DNA of 21,833 nucleotides from Chara braunii (GCA_003427395.1 BFEA01000365.1:1614560-1636392), one strand, 5' to 3'; counted from the stretch's first letter, positions 1-9,441 are shown. Program-made: numbers and translations. The notes: generated by a model from the letters alone, not told the origin.

Positions 1-258
1 TGTGCCTTTCGACACGTGGCTCAGAGGCAGCACTCACCCGGCTCAAGGCAAGCCGGTAGCGATGATGGAACGGTAGGAGCACGAAGGAACGGGCTCGGCC
101 GTCTCCAGCGACGGTAAAGGCCGGTAAAAAGTCCCGTGCTCTGCCTAAAACGGGTGGCACAGGCTCCGGAAAGATGTGGGACGGTCGGGTACCTGGGAAC
201 GGACCGGTACCGATGCAACAAAGTGCCTATTACACACTACCGCCCCGACTCCAGTGCT

Positions 259-293
259 GGCCTGAGTTACAACCGCCTTTTTGAACTCAGGCC
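259..293. repeat. Perfect 10-bp hairpin
   Basis: GGCCTGAGTT (259-268) and AACTCAGGCC (284-293) are exact reverse complements around a 15-nt spacer. The role is unknown. It could be a structured transcript end or a remnant of a small inverted-repeat element. Confidence 0.7.
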
Positions 294-438
294 ATGATGT
301 GACATGAACGTACTTCCCTCTTAGGAAAATTTGTACCCCTGAAAGCTCTCGTATATGCTAAAATACCCCCCAAAAGATATGGGGAGATGGCAAGACCCCT
401 CTGAAATATCAAAGGAAATTTTTCAAAAGCTTGTGAAA

Positions 439-580
439 TGCCCTTTTGGATTTAAATCTTTGCGATCTACTCCTGTCAAGTGGAGGCGCAAGTTTGCATT
501 TCTGCCCGTGACAGGCGTATAGCACAAACCTGGCATTGCCAACCACGTGACGAGGGGTTTAAATCCAAGCAAAAAGGGCA
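439..580. repeat. Imperfect inverted repeat, ~100-bp spacer
   Basis: The left arm, 439-457, reads TGCCCTTTTGGATTTAAAT. The right arm, 558-580, is its reverse complement apart from a small insertion (GC plus one A) inside the AAAAGGG segment. The spacing of about 100 bp is compatible with a very small MITE-like hairpin. No target-site duplication could be established. Confidence 0.45.
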
Positions 581-719
581 TCCCGCTATCCTACTTCAGT
601 GTCTACCACTGAGAATCGTCACCCTCCAGTCTGGGGGTGACCTGACCGAACAGTGCTTGCAGGTACCAGGGCTAAGCTGACCTCCACACACCCCACTCAG
701 CCCCAATTGAAGCATATTT

Positions 720-1073
720 GAGCCAGAAGGTTGCTGATGTGGCACAGGGTTAGGGACTGCTGAGAGGTTGCTGACGTGGACAGGGGAGGAGAGAAGGCAC
801 TTGCTGGCACTGGTAGTGGCTTGCTGATATGGCAGGCTTCATTCATAGCGCCATTGCTATTTACTCCTCTGGAGGTGTTTCTCGCTGACATGGCATGCTG
901 CCTACTGAACAGGCAGCGCGCACATAGGTGTTGACGTGGCACCCTCCTGAAGAACCAGCGAGGAACATAGGATAACATGGCATTCTCCATAGTGCCGCGA
1001 CGCACATCCAGTGACAAGGCACCTCTCAGAAGTGGCAGCGCGCGACACAGGTTGACGCGACATTTTCCAAGCG
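720..1073. repeat. Degenerate ~40-bp tandem repeat
   Basis: A core resembling TTGACGTGGCA recurs about every 40 bp: near 730, 767, 822, 881, 929, 970, 1009 and 1050, with one or two badly decayed units between. The clearest units start near 912, 953, 994 and 1034 and share GCAGCG...ACATAGG...TGACATGGCA...CTC. The divergence between units suggests an old minisatellite. An apparent long minus-strand frame across 697-1233 is probably a by-product of this repetition. Confidence 0.65.
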
Positions 1074-1369
1074 GCATCCCAGTGAGCAGATACGGTTTTG
1101 AGCAGTATTCCACTGCTTTATGTTGATAGGAAGGAAGAATTGAGGAATGAACCCGGTCAGAATGGATGCCGGCAAACATTTCTAGAGGAAAATCATGTTT
1201 GCAAATGACACAGGTTGACGCGACATTTTCCAAGCGGCATCCCAGTGAGCAGGTACGGTTTTGAGCAGTATTCCACTGCTTTATGTTGATAGGAAAGAAG
1301 AATTACGGAATGAACCCGGTCAGAATGGATGCCCGCAAACATTTCTAGAGGAAAATCATGTTGCAAAGG
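1044..1369. repeat. 163-bp tandem duplication
   Basis: Sequence 1044-1206 is repeated at 1207-1369 with only a few substitutions and a one-base indel. Both units start with GACACAGGTTGACGCGACAT and end in GAGGAAAATCATGTT. A further short echo (AAAATCATGTTGCAAA) follows at about 1370-1385. The first unit begins inside the last 40-bp repeat, so this duplication is younger than the minisatellite it overlaps. Confidence 0.9.
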
Positions 1370-1385
1370 AAAATCATGTTGCAAA

Positions 1386-2401
1386 TGAGAATGCCGCACA
1401 ATGAACTTAAAAAGTCAGTTGTAAATTCCACGGCCTCGCCACAAACGAATTTTCAGTAGTACAGCAAGATGCAAGAGATTTGAGCGATAGCGAGATGACA
1501 GAAACCAAATCACATTTCCACATAAAGAGCATGAAGTCACATTGAGTCTGAAAAGCAGCAATACACCAATAATACACCAATTGAGAGTCGTGACACCGGA
1601 CCAAATGTCAATGAAAGCTCGTCCATGCAAACATCACAAGAGTATCCAGGTTCCCTCTCCTCTGGCGCTCAGCGCCCAGATGCCGCCTACTCAACTACTC
1701 CTACACTACGTAGACAATGCAACTCGTTGACGTCAGCAGCGTCCAAAGTATTTGAAGATGATCACCACCGCCAATACCAGGTACGTACTCCAACATCATC
1801 ATCAACCCCCTTCTCTCTCCTTATCCCTCGTCTTCTTCCTCCCCATACAGCGCCCCCTCACGTCCAGGCCAGCTTGCTATGAAAGCCAGCTATGGCGCTC
1901 CCCTCAGCAGCGCCCTGCCTGCACTACCGCACGTGCGTCCCGGGCTTACTAGCGCAGCGCAGCGCTTATGCAGCCAGCGCGCGATTCAGCAGTGCTGCCG
2001 CACTTGCCCAATGCCCGAATACCCGGCCTGGCCCTGCCTCTTTCCTATACCCAGATTGCTGGCCCGCTGGGCCTCGTCCAGATACTTCCGGAAGGCCCAG
2101 TAGGGCGCAGACCCCGACGTAGGCCCTGTGCCTCGCAAGGTTGGGCCCCAACTGTATCTGTATGAGGCTGCGAATCTCATCCAGGGTCTGCATTCTTTGG
2201 AAATGCCCAGAAGGCTGTGGAAATGTCTTGAAGGCACGGCCTGAGTTTCTTTCAACCAACTGGCGCGTGGTAACTGTCTGCACCCCAAATATGAAATTGA
2301 CAGATAAGGGCCTTTTGTGAAGTGTTAGGCCCGCCTTCACTTAGGGCGGGCTATGCTGCAAACAGGGCCCCGTAGGCCTATCGAGGACTCAGATCCTCGC
2401 A
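1386..2401. other. Non-coding flank 3' of retroelement (possible LTR)
   Basis: No convincing gene. On the minus strand this lies directly downstream of the integrase/chromodomain reading frame and the polypurine tract, which is where a 3' LTR belongs. The first bases after the purine tract are TG, the usual LTR start. However, I found no matching copy upstream of gag, so an LTR cannot be demonstrated. The part at about 1880-2100 is GC-rich with AGCGC repeats, and 1560-1582 has a short direct repeat (ATACACCAATA). Confidence 0.4.
2329..2351. repeat. GC-rich 7-bp hairpin
   Basis: GCCCGCC (2329-2335) and GGCGGGC (2345-2351) pair perfectly around a 9-nt loop. Located just past the polypurine tract on the retroelement's coding strand, it could be structure in an LTR or 3' RNA. 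Its role is inferred only from position. Confidence 0.55.
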
Positions 2402-2415
2402 TTCCCTCCTCCTTT
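2382..2415 (-). promoter_or_regulatory. Candidate polypurine tract and adjacent hairpin
   Basis: On the minus strand, AAAGGAGGAGGGAA (2402-2415) is a 14-nt all-purine run beginning 27 nt past the end of the chromodomain frame. It is immediately followed by TG. Polypurine tracts of this kind prime plus-strand DNA synthesis in LTR retrotransposons and sit directly before the 3' LTR. The next bases form a hairpin with arms CGAGGA (2382-2387) and TCCTCG (2394-2399). Assignment rests on position and composition. The missing matched LTR keeps confidence moderate. Confidence 0.5.
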
Positions 2416-2441
2416 ACTTCGTTAGTCCTCTGAGAAGTCTC

Positions 2442-3137
2442 TTATTCTGCAGCCATCTTTCCCTTGCGTGCTCTTTCATAGCCTGCAATAACTTGAGGTG
2501 CTGTTCTCATGAGTTCTTCTCGTGTGAACCACCGGTCTTCTTTGGGGTCCAGATGATGTCTAAAACTCACACGATACTGCATTCTCGGCTTAGGAGGTCG
2601 GCCCCTGCCTGATGGTCGAGGAACACGCATGATGCAATGTTCCACAATCTGGTCGATGTCGACCTCTCCGTCCATGGTTGGGGGCAGCATTGACCGTCTG
2701 GATGGAAACTGTGCAGTTTCTGCAAAAGGTGCCAGTTTGGATGCGTGAAAGACTAGGTGCGTGCGCAGGTGAGGTGGGTCACGAATCACGTAAGAGGGTC
2801 CACCTTCCTTATCCCCGATAATATCTAAGACCTCCCAGGGACCAAAATACTGTGGCATCAGTTTTCTAGAAATACCGAGTTCCTGTCCTAACTCAGATGC
2901 CTTTACCCAGACCTGTTCCCCTATCCGAAAGTTAGCAGGTCGCCGGTGCTTGTTTTCAGAGGCAATCATGGCCTCTTGTGCTTTCTGTATGTGCTCGGTG
3001 GCCTGCTGCAGCATTTTCTCGTAGTTGATAGCATATTCAATGCTTCCAGGTGCTGCAATATTCTGCTGATCTGGTAGTAGGAAATCCAGTGCGGAACGTG
3101 GCTTCCAACCAAGATGCATTGTTGTACAGGCTGGCAA
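2442..3137 (-). pseudogene. Integrase C-terminal region and chromodomain-like tail
   Basis: A 231-residue open frame continues the integrase in a different frame from the catalytic part. Its middle has the integrase C-terminal GPY/F-type segment (MPQYFGPWEVLDIIG, about residues 94-108, then a run ending HASKLAPF at 131-138). A chromodomain-like module follows at about 158-222, with VDIDQIVEH, MQYRVSF and DRWFTREEL. In chromoviruses this tail guides integration to particular chromatin. The aromatic cage is not clearly conserved here, so methyl-lysine binding is uncertain. The first in-phase residues (about 8 onward, HLGWKPRSALDFLLP) correspond to what normally follows the conserved YNN segment of the upstream frame, so the two parts were once continuous. 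The apparent initiation codon is meaningless. Confidence 0.85.
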
Positions 3138-4083
3138 CGAGAGGTAGTTTCTCGTCCCAGTCGTCTTGACTTGGCTTGATGTAGTGTCTTAGCAAAAGCT
3201 GTACTTCTCTATTCATCTGTTCCGCCTGTCCATTTGACTCAGGGTGATTCCCTGATGTCATTTGCAGTCTGGTACCCATCTGTTGGGCAGTGCTTTGCCA
3301 CAGTTCACTGGTGAATCTGACGTCCCTATCACTTACTATAGACTTTGGAAGTCCAAAATCCCTGACCCAGTTGTCCATAAAGAGTTTGATGACTAAGTCG
3401 GTCTTAGCGGTATCAGGCATGGCAATCAATCTAGCATACTTAGTCAGTCGGTCAGCTATAACAAAGACGTGCCTTTTCCCTGACCTGTTGGTCACGAGGC
3501 TGTCCATGAAGTCCATAGAGACACTCTGTCCTGGTCCCTCAGGAATCGGCAAAGGCTTGATGAGCCCAAGCGAAGCCTGAGTCTTTGGTTTGTCGCGTTG
3601 ACAAACCTGGCAGGTTTCTACATACTTCTTGGCGTCCTCCATCATAGAGGGCCACCAAAACTTGTGCACTAAGTTTGCTGATGTCTTCTTATAACCGAAA
3701 TGACCGGTTGCATCGTGAGACTCTCCTAAAAACAAACTATGCAAAGACTCATTATTAGGGACAAACAATCTTTTATTCCCTGCCTTATCAAGAAACAGCA
3801 AGTCGTCTACCATTGTAAATTCATCCAAGGTTTTCTTATCCTTGCCTTTGATTCTACGTATGATCTCAGACATTACTGGGTCTTGAGTATAGGCTTCCAC
3901 CAACGATCGAGTCAAGTCACTAGATATGTCAAACTCAGTCACCAACGCACCCAAGTAATCTGCCCTTCGTGACAATGCGTCAGCCACTTTATTGTACTCT
4001 CCCTTGATGGGATCAAGTTGATAGTCATACATGTCTATCACTTGAATCCAACGCATGAGAGCGTCAGAGAGTACAGGCTGCGT
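3037..4083 (-). pseudogene. Pol: RNase H end and integrase catalytic core
   Basis: Numbering from the internal ATG at 4056, the RNase H end carries ADALSRR at 25-31, as is usual for Ty3 pol. An HHCC zinc domain follows (H114, H119, C149, C152), then the DDE integrase core with D182 (MDF), D243 (SDRD) and E279 (GQAEQMN). Exactly 35 residues separate the second D and the E, as in the family. All catalytic residues are present. The frame matches the upstream RNase H segment and is separated from it only by the TAA at 4084. Past YNN (about residue 314) the translation becomes meaningless because of a deletion/frameshift. The correct continuation is in the frame ending at 2442. Integrase inserts the cDNA into the host genome. 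Confidence 0.92.
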
Positions 4084-4734
4084 TTAGAGTACAACCCTTG
4101 ATGGGATCCAGCGCAGAGTCTCATGGTCAGATCTCACATAGAAGAATCTGCCTAGGAGATAGTGCCTCCAATGGACGAGCGCTCTATACAGGGCGTAGAG
4201 CTCACGCTCATACGTGGATCTCGCTAGCTTCTGAGATGGCATCTTTTTACTCATATACTCGACCGGCCTCAACTTGTTCCCTTCCTTTTGCACAAGGACC
4301 GCGCCGATGCCATATTGACTGGCGTCGGTGGTCACAATGAAAGGCTTGTCAGGATCGGGAAGTTTTAGAACTTCGTAATGCGTGAGAGCATACTTCAATC
4401 GCTTGAAGGCTGCCTCACACTCCTCAGTCCATTCCCAAGGGGTGTCAAGTCGAGTTAGATCTGTTAATTGGGAAGCTATAGTGCTATAATTCTTAACAAA
4501 CGGACGATAATAGCCCGTCATCCCCAAGAACGATCTGACCTCAGTTACAGTTCGAGGTCTGGGCCAGTCACGTATGCTGGCCACTTTGGCATCATCCGGC
4601 CTCAACTCTTCCGAGGAGATTTCATGACCCAAATACAAGATTCTGGTGTGACCAAACTCGCATTTCTCTAGATTGATCTTATATTGGTGCTGTTTTAGGA
4701 GTTCCAACACTGTCTGTATATGGTCAGCGTGCTC
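4084..4734 (-). pseudogene. Pol: reverse transcriptase thumb and RNase H
   Basis: This segment is in frame with the protease-RT part upstream and the integrase downstream. It begins just after the TAG at 4735 and ends at the TAA at 4084. It holds the RT connection region (INLEKCEF, then RSFLGMTGYYRPF) and RNase H. The RNase H acidic residues are visible in TTDAS, YEREL and RSDHETL. RNase H degrades the RNA strand of the RNA-DNA hybrid during reverse transcription. The stop lies after RWI within a stretch (PSRVVL-stop-T) with no obvious counterpart in the family. A TGTACTCT direct repeat flanks it, so a small insertion or local duplication may have created the stop. Nothing here functions as an independent start. 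Confidence 0.9.
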
Positions 4735-4743
4735 CTATACAGT

Positions 4744-6108
4744 CTAACTAAATATAAGTATATCGTCGAGGTACACAACAATAAACTTATCCAAGTAATC
4801 ATGAAAGATCCTATTCATCGCGTGTTGGAATGTACTAGGAGCATTGCATAGGCCGAAGGGTATCACCACAAACTCGTACAAACCGTACCTGGTTTGGAAT
4901 GCGGTTTTGTGTTGATCCTCAGGTCTAATGACAATTTGATGGTATCCGGACTTCAGATCGATCTTTGTGAAGTACCGGCATCCCTGCTCTTTATCCAAAA
5001 GGTCGTCGATGCGGGGTAGGGGCTCCGCGTTCTTTACAGTGATGGAATTGAGGCCCCTATAATCAATGCACATCCTAAGGGTACCCCCCTTCCTTGGCAC
5101 AAATAGAACTGGTGCGCCATAAGGAGAAGTACTAGGCCGAATCCATCCCTTCTCTATGAACTCTTTAAGCTGGCGGCGGAGCTCATCTAACTCCGCAGGA
5201 GACATCCTATACATTCGTTCTCTAGGTACCTTATTACCTGGGATGATTTCTATAGCGTGGACAACCTCCCTATCTACCACGCCACTGGGCTCCTCAAAAA
5301 GGTCTGGATACTGTGCGACGATTACTTCTATCTCTGGGGGTGTTTTAACGGCCTCCCCTTTCTCAGAGACAAAGACTAGATACATGCCCTCCTCCCGATT
5401 CTGCTTATAGTAGTTATAGAAAGAGGTAGCGCACATGCAGCCGTAGTTTTCCACTATTCTGCTAGCATTATGCTTTTGCAGTCGAACGGTCCGACTGTTT
5501 GACAACCTGTGCAACAACACCTTCCTATCCCAATCAAATTGTGGTTGCGCAGCCTCGAGATAGTACATGCCTAGTAGCATATCAAATGGCAGCTCATCGC
5601 TAACTAGGAATGAGATTTTATGTCTTATCTCCCCTCCTAGGTAGGAGAAAGTGCAGACTAAGTCCTTGACGTAGTCTTTCACAACCATTTGGTGCTTGTT
5701 GGCTAGCGTGGAAGCTACAGACTTGCTAAGCCTCTGCACTTGGTCCTCTAAGCGCAGTCTCTCCACACAAGCACGACTGATGAAATTCCGTGTAGAGCCT
5801 ATGTCTACGAAGGCGCCAACTTTACGGCCACCTACATCTACTTCTACCACGAAATGTTCACCCCTAGGACCTCTACTNATCATCGCCCAAGAGTCTCGAG
5901 GGTNTGTCCCTNACCATTCCNCCTCTAACTCTCCTAAGGACTCAGACACATCTCTCGAACAGAGCATCGGTGGGTCTGAATGTGTCTGCGGGGCGATATC
6001 TGGGTCAATAGCCTGGGCCGTCGCCCGAAGGGGAGAAGGTAACGTACCCACTTCGGCACGAGTAAGAGCGGCTAAAACTCCTACTGGCCTGAGGTGTTTC
6101 CCTGTGAG
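4744..6108 (-). pseudogene. Pol: aspartic protease and reverse transcriptase fingers/palm
   Basis: The frame opens at 6108, right after a TAG at 6109-6111, and runs to the TAG at 4744. Numbering from 6051, the protease active site is at 81-90 as [10 protein letters not shown]: the expected D-[ST]-G triad reads D-I-G, which should abolish or impair catalysis. RT motifs follow: [12 protein letters not shown], then [12 protein letters not shown] with catalytic D365, then YLDDILIF with D429 and D430. All three RT aspartates are present. The stop comes directly after LIFS, removing thumb, RNase H and integrase unless read through. No ATG is needed if this is expressed by frameshifting from gag. 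Four unresolved bases lie in the linker before the protease. Confidence 0.93.
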
Positions 6109-7342
6109 CTACCCGCATAAGTACTCCCAGGGTTCGAAAATAGGCCCACCACTGTTGGGTTTGCCACCTTCGCAGTAACCTTTTTGCCTCTAAACATTCT
6201 ATTTGTGTGGCCATAGTTGTCACAGTTCATATACGTGCCTCTCGCAACTCGATCCCTCCACACCACATAGTCCAAACCAAGTTTGACCCATGCAGGGGTA
6301 CCTTGGTCGCCTTGACCCGTGGACCGGCCTACCTTCTTCTTCCCGGTCCCCTTAGCCTTTTCCTTGATCGGGGCCACGACTCCCTCATCCGAAGTCTCAC
6401 TAACCCCGTCATGCTCTGTGTCCTCCCCAAGATCTGGAAAGTCGTCAATCTCAGTCGTTTGACCATCATGGTCAACGAACATGAGTTGACCTTTTTTTTT
6501 CCAGTCTTGGGGCAGTTTCTTCTTCCTACTATCTGCTAGCGTTTGTTGTGCGGATCCCAACTTAGCCTCTAAGTCTAAGGCCTTCTTGCTAAAAGAGGCA
6601 AAGTCATGCTGGTCTATATAGGCCTCGTCTACCAGCTTGTTCCGGACGTCTGTCGGCAGACATCTCAGATAATCTGTGAGGAGTACCAGGGGATTATACT
6701 GCACTTCAGGCACTACGATCAGCTTCTCGACGAGGTCTGTAACTTCGCGAACGTTCCTGTAGCGTTTCGCTGTCAGGTTGTTAATCGCGTCTGTCGCCTT
6801 TTGAGCCCCTTGTGGGTCTCGCCACCTGTTGTGTACAGTTCGCACGAAGTCTTCCAATGTCTGAGACTGAGCCGAGTCATCGAAGTCCTGATTGTAGCCT
6901 GCTTGCTGCACTAATCTACCTAACCACTTTGCCGCTGATCCCTCTAAAAAGGATGCAGCGTTTATGACTTCCTCTTCCTTCCTTGTGAGCTTGTGCCTTA
7001 CATATGTAGGCATCGTCCTCACCCACACGTCGATGTCCTGCTCCTTCTTCTTGTCGCCTGAGAAAGGCTTGGGACTCAACATGGGAATCTTTGGGACCCA
7101 CGGCATATGCTGGACTACAGGAACCTGTTGGGGCTGTGTCACCCCAGGCCCAGGCTGCTGAATGCTAACCTGCGGTCCGGACAATGGTACTGCAATCACC
7201 ACTGTCGTCGATGGTACGACCGAAACTCTCTGAACCTGACCACTAACTACCGGTACACTGCTTGGGGGAGGCATGCCAAACATTGGAGAAAAGAACCGCC
7301 CCGCAGGTGGTAGCGACATCGATGACGGGGAGAAACAAAGGG
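6081..7342 (-). pseudogene. Gag core with degenerate zinc knuckle
   Basis: From the ATG at 7319 there are 412 codons, and the frame stays open upstream, so the true junction with the N-terminal Gag piece lies further up. Residues about 88-255 form a retrotransposon Gag domain (FLEGSAAKWLGRL, then FVRTVHNRWRD, then DYLRCLPTDVRNKL). A lysine-rich linker follows, then a CCHC-like knuckle at about 363-376. That knuckle reads YMNCDNYGHTNRMF, so the first and fourth metal ligands are Tyr and Phe instead of Cys (TAT and TTT where TGT would be expected). Only the second Cys and the His remain, so RNA binding by this copy is doubtful. Gag forms the particle and packages the RNA. Confidence 0.88.
6096..6102 (-). 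promoter_or_regulatory. Candidate -1 frameshift site GGGAAAC in the gag/pol overlap
   Basis: On the minus strand the heptamer GGGAAAC is read in the Gag frame as caG GGA AAC, the exact X_XXY_YYZ register for -1 ribosomal slippage. Gag terminates 12 nt later at 6081 (TAG). The pol frame is the -1 frame and opens only at 6108, six bases before the heptamer. A slip here would give an uninterrupted Gag-Pol. I could not make out a strong stem-loop or pseudoknot in the following 80 nt by eye, so the downstream stimulator is unproven. In Ty3/gypsy elements both -1 and +1 shifts are known, but many plant chromoviruses use a single frame. Confidence 0.6.
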
Positions 7343-8017
7343 TCAGGGTTGTTGAGGCCTCATACGAAGCCCCCGCAAGGCATCCAGTATCTGTTGTTGG
7401 CCTGCCACCACATCATTCAGCACATCCTGCCGTGATGCTTGCGCTTCTGCAACGCACAATAGCAAGTGACGCATCGACTTCACGGCAGGATCCCATTGTG
7501 AATCATCAAGTCCCTCTAGCTCACCCAACTCCTTGGCTCTACTGTCTAGTCTGGTTTTTCTATCTATAGCTCTTTGACTTCTCTCCGCTGCATCTCTCAA
7601 CTCCTTCTCTAACCGCGTGAAAAGAGCGTCCGCTTCTTGGATCTCAAGATCCTCCAGTGAGAGTGGTTGCTGCTGGACGATCTGCTGTCCAGCAGGCGGG
7701 CTAACAGAACTCTGAGGACATTCCTGGCTCTGCCCTGACGCGGTGGCCTGACTCGCGACAGTGGCTAAGGTAGACATTGCAACCTTTGCGGTTGCACGGG
7801 CTCTGGCTTAAGCTACCTCCCGTGCAAGTGCCACACTAGCGGCTGCGTCTACTGCCCTTCGCGTTGCCTGTCGTTCTCTGGCTTCCCTACGTTGCCTCCG
7901 TTCCTCCCCTATGCCTAAGCTAATGAAGGTTAACGGTAAGTTGCGTGCAGTTCTCAAGGTTATCCTACCGTCTCTAACTAGCTGTTCCCCCTCCTCACTA
8001 CTATCTGAACCACTCAT
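7343..8017 (-). pseudogene. Gag N-terminal region, split by TAA
   Basis: It starts at an ATG at 8017 (MSGSDSSEEGEQ) and reads 69 residues to a TAA at 7808-7810. The same frame then continues (ARARATAKVA, an in-frame Met at 7777) for another 150 or so residues to a stop at 7343. The composition is typical of the variable Gag N-terminus: acidic start, Arg/Ala-rich segment, then a probable coiled coil (EIQEADALFTRLEKEL and on). Staying in phase on both sides of the TAA argues for a single nonsense mutation. The piece is in a different frame from the Gag core, so a frame change occurred around 7320-7400. Starting translation at 7777 alone is an alternative. Confidence 0.75.
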
Positions 8018-9441
8018 GGGCTAGAGTGCATGAAGTCTGAACTAGGACCCACACTGGATCTTACCTCAATGGGACATACAATTGTGTAAACTATTATTTA
8101 TTTTATTTTTACAATCGGAATTGAGAGAACAGCCCAAGCGGTAACCAAATAATCAGTGTCAGATCCTGCTGGCAACTCAACTTCTAATTTTATATTATTC
8201 TGTAACAGATTTGCAATGCAGCAAGGATAAACTACCTATCTGCAGTTGTCAGTCAGTTGTTAGCAGATCTGTAAATAGCTAAATAATCAAAATTAAAAAT
8301 AAGTCAGCGAGTGGGAATGCACGTTGAATGGAAACAGAAACGGTAAGTCCAACGACGAAAAACTATTGCTGGAACCCACCCTCCCCCTTCATTCTTCTTG
8401 AGTCGTCACTTTGTGTCAACGCCCTGAGCATCTGATTGAGCAGCGTGTCTAAAGGTGTGCAATCCGGTCCCACCCCTTTGCCTCAGGTTATCGTCGAGCA
8501 AGGCAGCCACAACACTCTTATTTACCCTCATACGCCGCAAGCCTTACACTCGGTTGATCTGGCTGATCAGGAGGAATTTTAGGAGAGCACCCATCTCCTC
8601 AGGAATTATTTAACGTCGCAGACAGGACGACGATCACAGCTAGATTCAGATCCGAGTCCCCAACCAGAAATTTTTATAGACGGTCTGATAAGCGTCTCAA
8701 GAGGCTGCCACACCCGAGTTAACCTCTATCTGCACAAGCAGCAGAATCAAAGACTTGCAGCGAAGCATGCGAGTACTAGTCCCAGAACTACGATTTCGTC
8801 AAAACGAACATTTTTTTTTTTTTGCGCGAAATTGAAAGTCCCTTTTTGAAGCGATTTATCGTGTTTTTCATGTATAAAAACTTTCAAATTTAGGGGATAC
8901 CATGAAATTTTTTGGTCAACAAGCCACTACTTTTCTCTCGATTTTTCGAAGGAACCACCTTTTATGAGCGACTATAGTTATATTTCAGTGCAAACTTTAT
9001 AATTTTACAACAATTTTTTATAGTTTATGTAGGAATCGTTCAATTTCCACACAACTTCCTTCCTAATTTCAGTATAATTCATGTGTTTTTGCATTTCAAT
9101 TTGTATAAAGCCTGTTTTCTCATTTTTTCGATTTAGCTATGACAAAAAATATACTGCAATCTAATAATTTTTTTTTTCTCTTTTCAATTTTTTTTACATA
9201 CTACTAAATAATTGTTGTTAAATGATTTATAAAAGTGCAATAGTTAATAAAGTTTGGTTTCCATTCACGTGAATTCATGGTCAGTAATGCATTTATTCGA
9301 CAATATTTCCTTGCTTATACATAAATATCCATAACTCATCCTGCATCAACATCATGTCTCCCAACTTCGATCCGCCGCCGTCTCATCACACTTTGTTTTC
9401 TTTTTCTTGACTGTCCGTGTAAATCCCCTTTTTCACTGCCA
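8018..9441. other. 5' flank of retroelement, then AT-rich non-coding DNA
   Basis: No gene is supported. The 8018-8810 part lies upstream of gag on the minus strand and should hold leader and 5' LTR. It has no recognisable initiator-Met tRNA primer-binding site (the usual TGGTATCAGAGC is absent) and no visible match to 1400-2401. A T13 run sits at 8811-8823. From there to about 9300 the DNA is strongly AT-rich, with many T runs, and looks like unconstrained intergenic sequence. Confidence 0.5.
8671..8678 (-). promoter_or_regulatory. TATA-like box upstream of gag
   Basis: TATAAAAA is read on the minus strand about 650 bp upstream of the gag ATG, within otherwise mixed-composition DNA. It is placed where an LTR promoter could be. 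Without an LTR pair this is only suggestive. Confidence 0.35.

Larger units (their letters stand above)
1..680. other. Non-coding left end
   Basis: I see no supportable gene here. Short open frames exist on both strands but none shows a recognisable motif or relates to the other proteins in the window. The stretch holds two inverted repeats, listed separately, and moderately GC-rich DNA up to about 240. It may be part of another degraded mobile element, but nothing in the sequence proves that. Confidence 0.5.
2402..8678 (-). mobile_element. Decayed Ty3/gypsy chromovirus-like retrotransposon
   Basis: The domain order on the minus strand is Gag, aspartic protease, reverse transcriptase, RNase H, integrase, GPY/F-like module and chromodomain-like tail. 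This is diagnostic of Ty3/gypsy (Metaviridae) chromoviruses. The frame is preserved over long distances but broken by single stops at 7808 (TAA), 4744 and 4735 (TAG) and 4084 (TAA). There is also a frame change near 7343 and a deletion/frame change near 3100. The coding part ends at 2442 and starts at 8017. The outer limits given here use the polypurine tract and a TATA-like site and are approximate, because no pair of LTRs or target-site duplication was found. Several catalytic or metal-binding residues are changed, so this copy cannot be autonomous. Four ambiguous bases at 5878-5921 suggest unresolved multi-copy sequence. Confidence 0.9.

Noticed and set aside
697-1399. Long minus-strand open frames
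   Set aside because: They run through the 40-bp and 163-bp tandem repeats, repeat the same peptide and show no domain. They are a by-product of repetition.
1966-2340. 124-codon minus-strand frame after the polypurine tract
   Set aside because: It lies in GC-rich DNA with overlapping open frames on both strands and no recognisable motif. Probably LTR or flank sequence.
3290-3580. Plus-strand open frames opposite gag-pol
   Set aside because: They are antisense shadows of conserved retroelement domains.
8140-8180. Possible primer-binding site (TGGTTACCGC on the minus strand)
   Set aside because: It does not match the initiator-Met tRNA end, and the required adjacent LTR end could not be shown.
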